Assembly: GCF_020532645.1 (NCBI RefSeq)
Contig: NZ_JAJAUZ010000044.1
Location: 1 to 64,000 of the forward strand
Length of the DNA: 64,000 bases
Direction: 5' to 3'
DNA from: Streptomyces bambusae
Lineage (GTDB): Bacteria; Actinomycetota; Actinomycetes; Streptomycetales; Streptomycetaceae
Part shown: positions 60,281 through 64,000 of the stretch, in pieces
How positions within the stretch are numbered: position 1 is the stretch's first letter
Layout of the letters: every line of letters starts with the position of its first letter
Notes under the pieces: generated by a model
What the model saw: only the letters and a program-made list of their open reading frames with translations
The model's database searches: none
What the model was told of the DNA's origin: nothing
Made by a program: the position numbers and the translations under genes

Positions 60281-61121
60281 AGCTGCCCGTCACCGTCCAC
60301 CAAGTCCGCCTGGGGGACTACGGGTTCCGAGTCGTCCGGCCGGCCCGGCCGCTGACCCGTGCCGTGCTCTTCGACCGCGACCGGCACCTGGACGTGTGCC
60401 TCGACGAGCAGGCGGCCCGCACCGTCGCCGGGCTGTGGCTGCCAGGGGTGTTGCGAAGGTCCCGCACGGCGCCCACGGCGCCCGGCACGCCCTCTCGCCG
60501 CACCGGCCGAAGCCCCGAGTACGCCCAGTACGAGGGCCTTCGCCCGGCAGGCCGAGAGCACGCACCGGACACCGCGGGCACCACACAGGACCTTCGCAAC
60601 ACCCCCTCGCCGCCCGCTCCCCGCGCTCCCTCGTGCACCTGCCGCTCCGGGGCAACCACCCGCCGGCCGGGCAGACGCCGGGCGACGGCGCCGGACCCCG
60701 GCTCGACCTGGTGCTCCTCCACCACTCGCTCCGGTTCGCCCCCGCGCGCTGGAAGCAGGTGCGGGCCCGCCTCGGCCCGGGCCGCCCCGGGACGGCGGAC
60801 CTGCCCGAAGCCGGTCGGAGCCACGGCGACCGCGAGGGCGACCGCGAGGGCCCGCCGGTCTACCACGCGGCCCGCCACTACCGGGAGAACCACGACCTGT
60901 TCCACCAACACCTGCACGCCGAAACCCTGTTCATGACCGGCAGTGCGAAGGTGTTCCGCGACATCGCCCACCACTTCCTGGACATCGCCCGCGAAGGACC
61001 GGACCGCATCCGGGTGCACGGCGCGGACGCGCATTTCTGTACGGAGCTGCACAGCGGCGACGGGGTCCTGGGCCATGCCCGCGAACTGCACATCGAGTAC
61101 TGCGACCGCTGGGGCCCGTAG
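60277..61121 (+). pseudogene. Hypothetical gene interrupted by a MITE-like element
   Basis: GTG 60277 (overlapping the TetR stop, with GGAGA upstream) opens a sensible frame: VKLPVTVHQVRLGDYGFRVV to VAGLWLP at 60444. A 161-bp element follows, and the frame resumes exactly at 60606 (LAARSPRSLVHLPLRGNHPP...HYRENHDLFHQHLHAETLFMTG) to the stop at 61121. Removing 60445-60605 gives a continuous 227-aa protein. I do not recognise its family; the second half is rich in His and aromatic residues. As it stands, the gene should be inactive. Confidence 0.75.
60445..60605. mobile_element. 161-bp MITE-like element with 18-bp terminal inverted repeats
   Basis: The ends GGGGTGTTGCGAAGGTCC (60445-60462) and its exact complement (60588-60605) are perfect 18-bp inverted repeats. 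The inside has no transposase and no coding sense. It interrupts a gene whose two halves rejoin in frame without it. I see no target-site duplication. This is the form of a miniature inverted-repeat element moved by a transposase from elsewhere. Confidence 0.83.
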
Positions 61122-61315
61122 CCCGGCCCGGCCGCGGGGACCCGGCGGCGCCTCCGGCAGGTCGTACTGGGCCGCTTGCGGGGCTCGGCTGGGCCGGACG
61201 GGGTACGTGACGGGCCGGGCTTCGGGGAACGCGGGGGTTCGGGATGTGGGCTACCCCGGGGGCCGGTCGGTCGGCCCGCCGTTTCGCCCTCGCGCACCGG
61301 AGGTCACGGAGGCCC

Positions 61316-62566
61316 ATGTCCGAGCCCGCAACTCCCCAGGCCACGGCTTCGGCGCTACTGCGCCGCCCGGCGCTGTGGCTGGTCCCGGCCGTGCTCACCG
61401 CGCTCCTCGCGCTGCTGCTGTCGCTGCTGTACATGGGCGGCATCCTCAACCCGGCGCAGGATCTGCGCGACCTGCCCATCGCCCTCGTCGACGACGACAC
61501 CGGCGAACCGGACCTGGGCGCGCAGATCACCGCCGCGATCGCCCGTGACGACGCCGGCGGGAAGGCCGAGTGGCGGGTGGTGACCCGGGCCGAGGCGCAG
61601 GAGCAGCTGGACTCCGGGAAGGTGTACGGGGCGCTGGTGGTGCCGGCCGGTTTCTCGGACGCCGCCGGGGCGCTGACGACGGCCCGGGCGACCCGTCGGC
61701 CGACCATGATCGTGCTGACGAATCCGGGCAAGGGCGGACTGGGGTCGTCGCTGGCCGCCCAGATCACCACGCAGGCCGCGCACCGGGCGTCGCGCGTCGT
61801 GGGGCAGCGGCTGACGGCGGCGGCCGGTGCCCGGGCGACGCCCACGGCGAAACTGCTGCTCGCCGATCCGGTGGAGGTCGTCACCGAGGTCGGGCACCCC
61901 ATCGGCAACCACAGCGGGATCGGGCTGTCGGCCTTCTACTACACGCTGCTGCTGGTCCTCGCGGGGTTCATGGGCGGCAACGTGATCAGCAACGGGGTCG
62001 ACACCGCCCTCGGCTATGCCGACAGCGAGATCGGGCCCTGGCACACCCGGCGGCCGACCGTGCCGATCAACCGGACGCAGACGCTGCTGCTCAAGATGGT
62101 GATGACAGCGGTGATCTCGTTGGTGAGCACTGCTCTCGTGCTGCTGGCCTGCACATCGATCCTGGGCATGGACACCCCGCACGCCCCGCTGCTGTGGATC
62201 TACTCGTACTGCGCGACCCTCGCGGTCGGTCTGGGAGTCCAGGCCATCAACGCGGCTTTCGGCGGGATCGGGCAGCTGGTGTCCCTCTTCGTGTTCATCG
62301 TGCTCGGACTGCCCTCGTCGGGCGCCACCATCCCCCTCCAGGCGGTCCCCGACTTCTACCGTTTCCTGGCCCACTTCGAACCGATGCGGCAGCTCAGCGA
62401 CGGCGTACGCGCGATCCTCTACTTCGACGCCCGCGGCGACGCCGGCCTGACCCGCGCCTGGGTCATGATCGCGATCGGCGTGGTCCTGGCCCTCCTCTTC
62501 GGCTTCGCCATGACCGCCTACTACGACCGCAAGGGCCACAAACGCCTGACCCCCCAGCCGGCCTGA
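61316..62566 (+). CDS. DUF3533 (YhgE/Pip-like) membrane protein
   Basis: A 416-aa membrane protein from ATG 61316. TM1 at about 20-41 is followed by an extracytoplasmic domain of about 170 residues (ILNPAQDLRDLPIALVDDDTG...ALVVPAGFS) and five further spans from about 200, with LGLPSSGATIPLQAVPDFYRFLAHFEPMRQLSDGVRAILY between them. This pattern is that of DUF3533/ABC-2-like membrane proteins, related to YhgE/Pip. No ATPase gene is near. Possibly an export or envelope role. Confidence 0.87.
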   Translation: MSEPATPQATASALLRRPALWLVPAVLTALLALLLSLLYMGGILNPAQDLRDLPIALVDDDTGEPDLGAQITAAIARDDAGGKAEWRVVTRAEAQEQLDSGKVYGALVVPAGFSDAAGALTTARATRRPTMIVLTNPGKGGLGSSLAAQITTQAAHRASRVVGQRLTAAAGARATPTAKLLLADPVEVVTEVGHPIGNHSGIGLSAFYYTLLLVLAGFMGGNVISNGVDTALGYADSEIGPWHTRRPTVPINRTQTLLLKMVMTAVISLVSTALVLLACTSILGMDTPHAPLLWIYSYCATLAVGLGVQAINAAFGGIGQLVSLFVFIVLGLPSSGATIPLQAVPDFYRFLAHFEPMRQLSDGVRAILYFDARGDAGLTRAWVMIAIGVVLALLFGFAMTAYYDRKGHKRLTPQPA

Positions 62567-62620
62567 CGCCGAGCCGGCCTGACGCCGAGCCGGCGGCGGC
62601 GACGTACCCGGCCCGTCCGC

Positions 62621-62896
62621 TCAGACCACGGACGGGCGGTGCGGGTCGACCGGGTCGATCTCGCGCTCGTCGAAGAGGCCCTCCAGGGCCTCCAGGCCGT
62701 GCTCGCGGCGGTGGTCCTTCTCCGCCCTGGTGATCGGCAGCAGCCACAGCAGGCGGGCGTGGGCCGTCCCGTCCCAGGCACAGACCTCGAAGTCGGGTCC
62801 GTACGGGTAGGGCAGGCTGATCAGGTAGTGGTCGCACGCGGAGTCGTCGAGCCACGGCCGGCCGATGGGGAAGCGGAACCGGAGGACATCCCCCGA
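62621..62896 (-). pseudogene. Truncated SUFU-domain gene
   Basis: From the stop at 62621 leftward reading gives about 90 residues in one frame: DSACDHYLISLPYPYGPDFEVC, AHARLLWLLPITRAEKDH and EHGLEALEGLFDE. The last two motifs are typical of the end of suppressor-of-fused (SUFU) domain proteins. A TGA at about 62894-62896 closes the frame upstream with no start codon, so the N-terminal two thirds are lost. In bacteria this domain is often an immunity protein to polymorphic toxins. Confidence 0.7.
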
Positions 62897-62933
62897 TCAT
62901 GTCAGCCCCCGCCCCACAGCCGGCGACGGGGCT

Positions 62934-64000
62934 TCACGCCCGGCCGCCCCGGGGGGTGGCCAGCAGCTCGCGGCCGCGTTCCGGCGTCAGCAGGGGCCCG
63001 AGCAGCGGGTCGGCCACCCACCCCAGGGGCGCCAGGTGGTCAGGGCCGGGCGGTTCCCACTCCGGGAGGGCCTCGCGGAACGTCCGCCACGCCCCGTCGT
63101 CGTCCCCCAGCCGGGCCAGCTCCCGCGCACGCCCTACGGCTTCCCCGAACGGGCCGGCCGGCGCATACCGGTACGTCCCGCCCCGGACCTGCGCCAGAAC
63201 CTCGTGCGCCAGGGCCACCACGCCCTCGCCGGCCCCGCGCAGATGGAACATCAGCGCGTCGTCGTCGCGGTGATCGTGCGCCACGTGCTCGGCGACCAGG
63301 GGCGGCAGCAGCTCGGGCGCGTACCGCGGGTCGGTCACCAGGTCCTCGAAAAAGACCTGGGAAGTCTGCCCGAGCAGCCGGCGTATCTGGTCTCCGAGGC
63401 CGGTGGCCCGCGGTCTGCCGTACGCCCCGGCCTCGTCCAGCGCGTCGGCGGCGGCCTCCCAGTCACCGCGGAGCGCCGTCACCCGGGCCTGCTCCAGCAG
63501 CGCGTCCAGCTCGCGCGTCGTGGCGTTGTCGAACTCGGGAACGCCCGTGTCCGGGCGGGCCCGCAGGCAGTGGAACTCGCGATACATGTCCTGCATGAAC
63601 GCGAGGAAGTTCGCGTGCCGTTCGGGCACGTCGGCCCGCCAGCTCGCCCAGGTGTACACGGCCCACTCCCCGTCCTCGGCCACGTCGCCGGGGTCGAGGA
63701 TCACGTAGACGGCATCGGACTCGAGGTCGAGCTGCAGCCCGCGCCGCCAGGGGTCCCCCTGCCGACCGCCGGCCGGATCGGCGTCGTCCACCGCGTACTC
63801 CTCCAGGATCTCCGCGAGCCCGGACTCGTCGTCGTGCCAGTGCACGTCGGCGGTACCCGCCAGCAGCCAGACGAACTCGCCCGCGTTCCGCCAGCCGTCG
63901 CTGACCTTGAGGAACTCCCGGTACGACGGGGGCAGTCGCCGTCCCAGGCGCGCCTCCGTCGCCTCGATCCGCGCCTCGGGTGCGGGCGGGAACCCCAGCC
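62934..64000 (-). CDS. SMI1/KNR4 (SUKH) family protein, 5' end outside the window
   Basis: The visible 355 residues run off the right edge. The first part (ARIEATEARLGRRLPPSYREFLKVSDGWRNAGEFVWLL, within 63858-63990) is the SUKH signature with the LPxxYxxFL motif and the G-W pair. It is followed by LQLDLESDAVYVILDPGDV and then a helical C-terminal domain with repeat-like Leu/Ala helices. SUKH proteins are widespread immunity proteins against secreted toxins. The neighbouring truncated SUFU gene fits that view. Full length cannot be known here. Confidence 0.87.
   Translation of the reverse strand, partial: LGFPPAPEARIEATEARLGRRLPPSYREFLKVSDGWRNAGEFVWLLAGTADVHWHDDESGLAEILEEYAVDDADPAGGRQGDPWRRGLQLDLESDAVYVILDPGDVAEDGEWAVYTWASWRADVPERHANFLAFMQDMYREFHCLRARPDTGVPEFDNATTRELDALLEQARVTALRGDWEAAADALDEAGAYGRPRATGLGDQIRRLLGQTSQVFFEDLVTDPRYAPELLPPLVAEHVAHDHRDDDALMFHLRGAGEGVVALAHEVLAQVRGGTYRYAPAGPFGEAVGRARELARLGDDDGAWRTFREALPEWEPPGPDHLAPLGWVADPLLGPLLTPERGRELLATPRGGRA

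Noticed and set aside
62463..62900. 145-residue minus-strand frame over the SUFU remnant
   Set aside because: The SUFU motifs are read in another frame of the same strand; this frame is Arg/Pro-rich.

Overview
The window is chromosomal DNA of a Streptomyces-type actinomycete. Its GC content is very high, with many GTG and TTG starts. It carries family markers of the genus: a subtilisin inhibitor (SSI), RNHCP-domain proteins, PhoD, a SagB-type dehydrogenase and a SapB-like class III lanthipeptide operon. All calls come from reading the sequence and the translations; no database search was run.

Layout. 1-9 kb: secreted FG-GAP protein, DHFR-like reductase, PPK2, two tandem DUF4139 proteins and two hypothetical genes. 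9-12 kb: a zinc-starvation style unit (Zur-like operator, zinc-free L32, a CobW remnant), an epimerase, two decayed genes and a divergent tRNA-Trp. 12-19.4 kb: two NarL-type two-component systems around an MMPL exporter. 19.4-27.8 kb: a leftward class III lanthipeptide operon, in the order P450 with an N-terminal hydrolase-like domain, LanKC, precursor, ABC transporter, second P450. 28-30.6 kb: a frameshifted DUF4190 gene and an operon of a LAHTG surface protein, a sigma factor and a membrane partner. 30.9-38 kb: two FAD enzymes, a damaged SGNH esterase, and a quinone reductase/TetR pair with palindromic operators. 38-50.8 kb: mostly secreted proteins (SSI, tripeptidyl aminopeptidase, trypsin-like protease, PhoD, M9-like metalloprotease) and small enzymes. 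51-54.5 kb: decarboxylase/aldolase genes facing a MerR regulator, then a divergent pair of a nitrile-hydratase-leader-like peptide and a SagB-like dehydrogenase, which looks like a minimal orphan RiPP system. 54.5-64 kb: a lectin-like protein, an FAD oxidase, tandem RNHCP genes, a hydrolase, a TetR/VOC pair, a gene split by a 161-bp MITE-like element, a DUF3533 membrane protein, and SUFU/SUKH (immunity-type) genes at the right edge.

Two peptide-modification systems stand out. The lanthipeptide operon follows the ramC-ramS-ramA order of the SapB locus but adds two P450s that both lack the usual I-helix acid-alcohol pair. Its synthetase lacks the expected kinase lysine, and a strong hairpin follows the precursor gene. 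The SagB-like/NHLP-like pair has no YcaO cyclodehydratase nearby, so its chemistry is open.

The window also shows much decay: in-frame internal deletions (CobW, SGNH), frameshifts (DUF4190, two genes near 11 kb), a MITE insertion and a truncated SUFU gene. Several frameshifts are single extra bases and there is a 15-G run, so assembly error is a live alternative for some of them.
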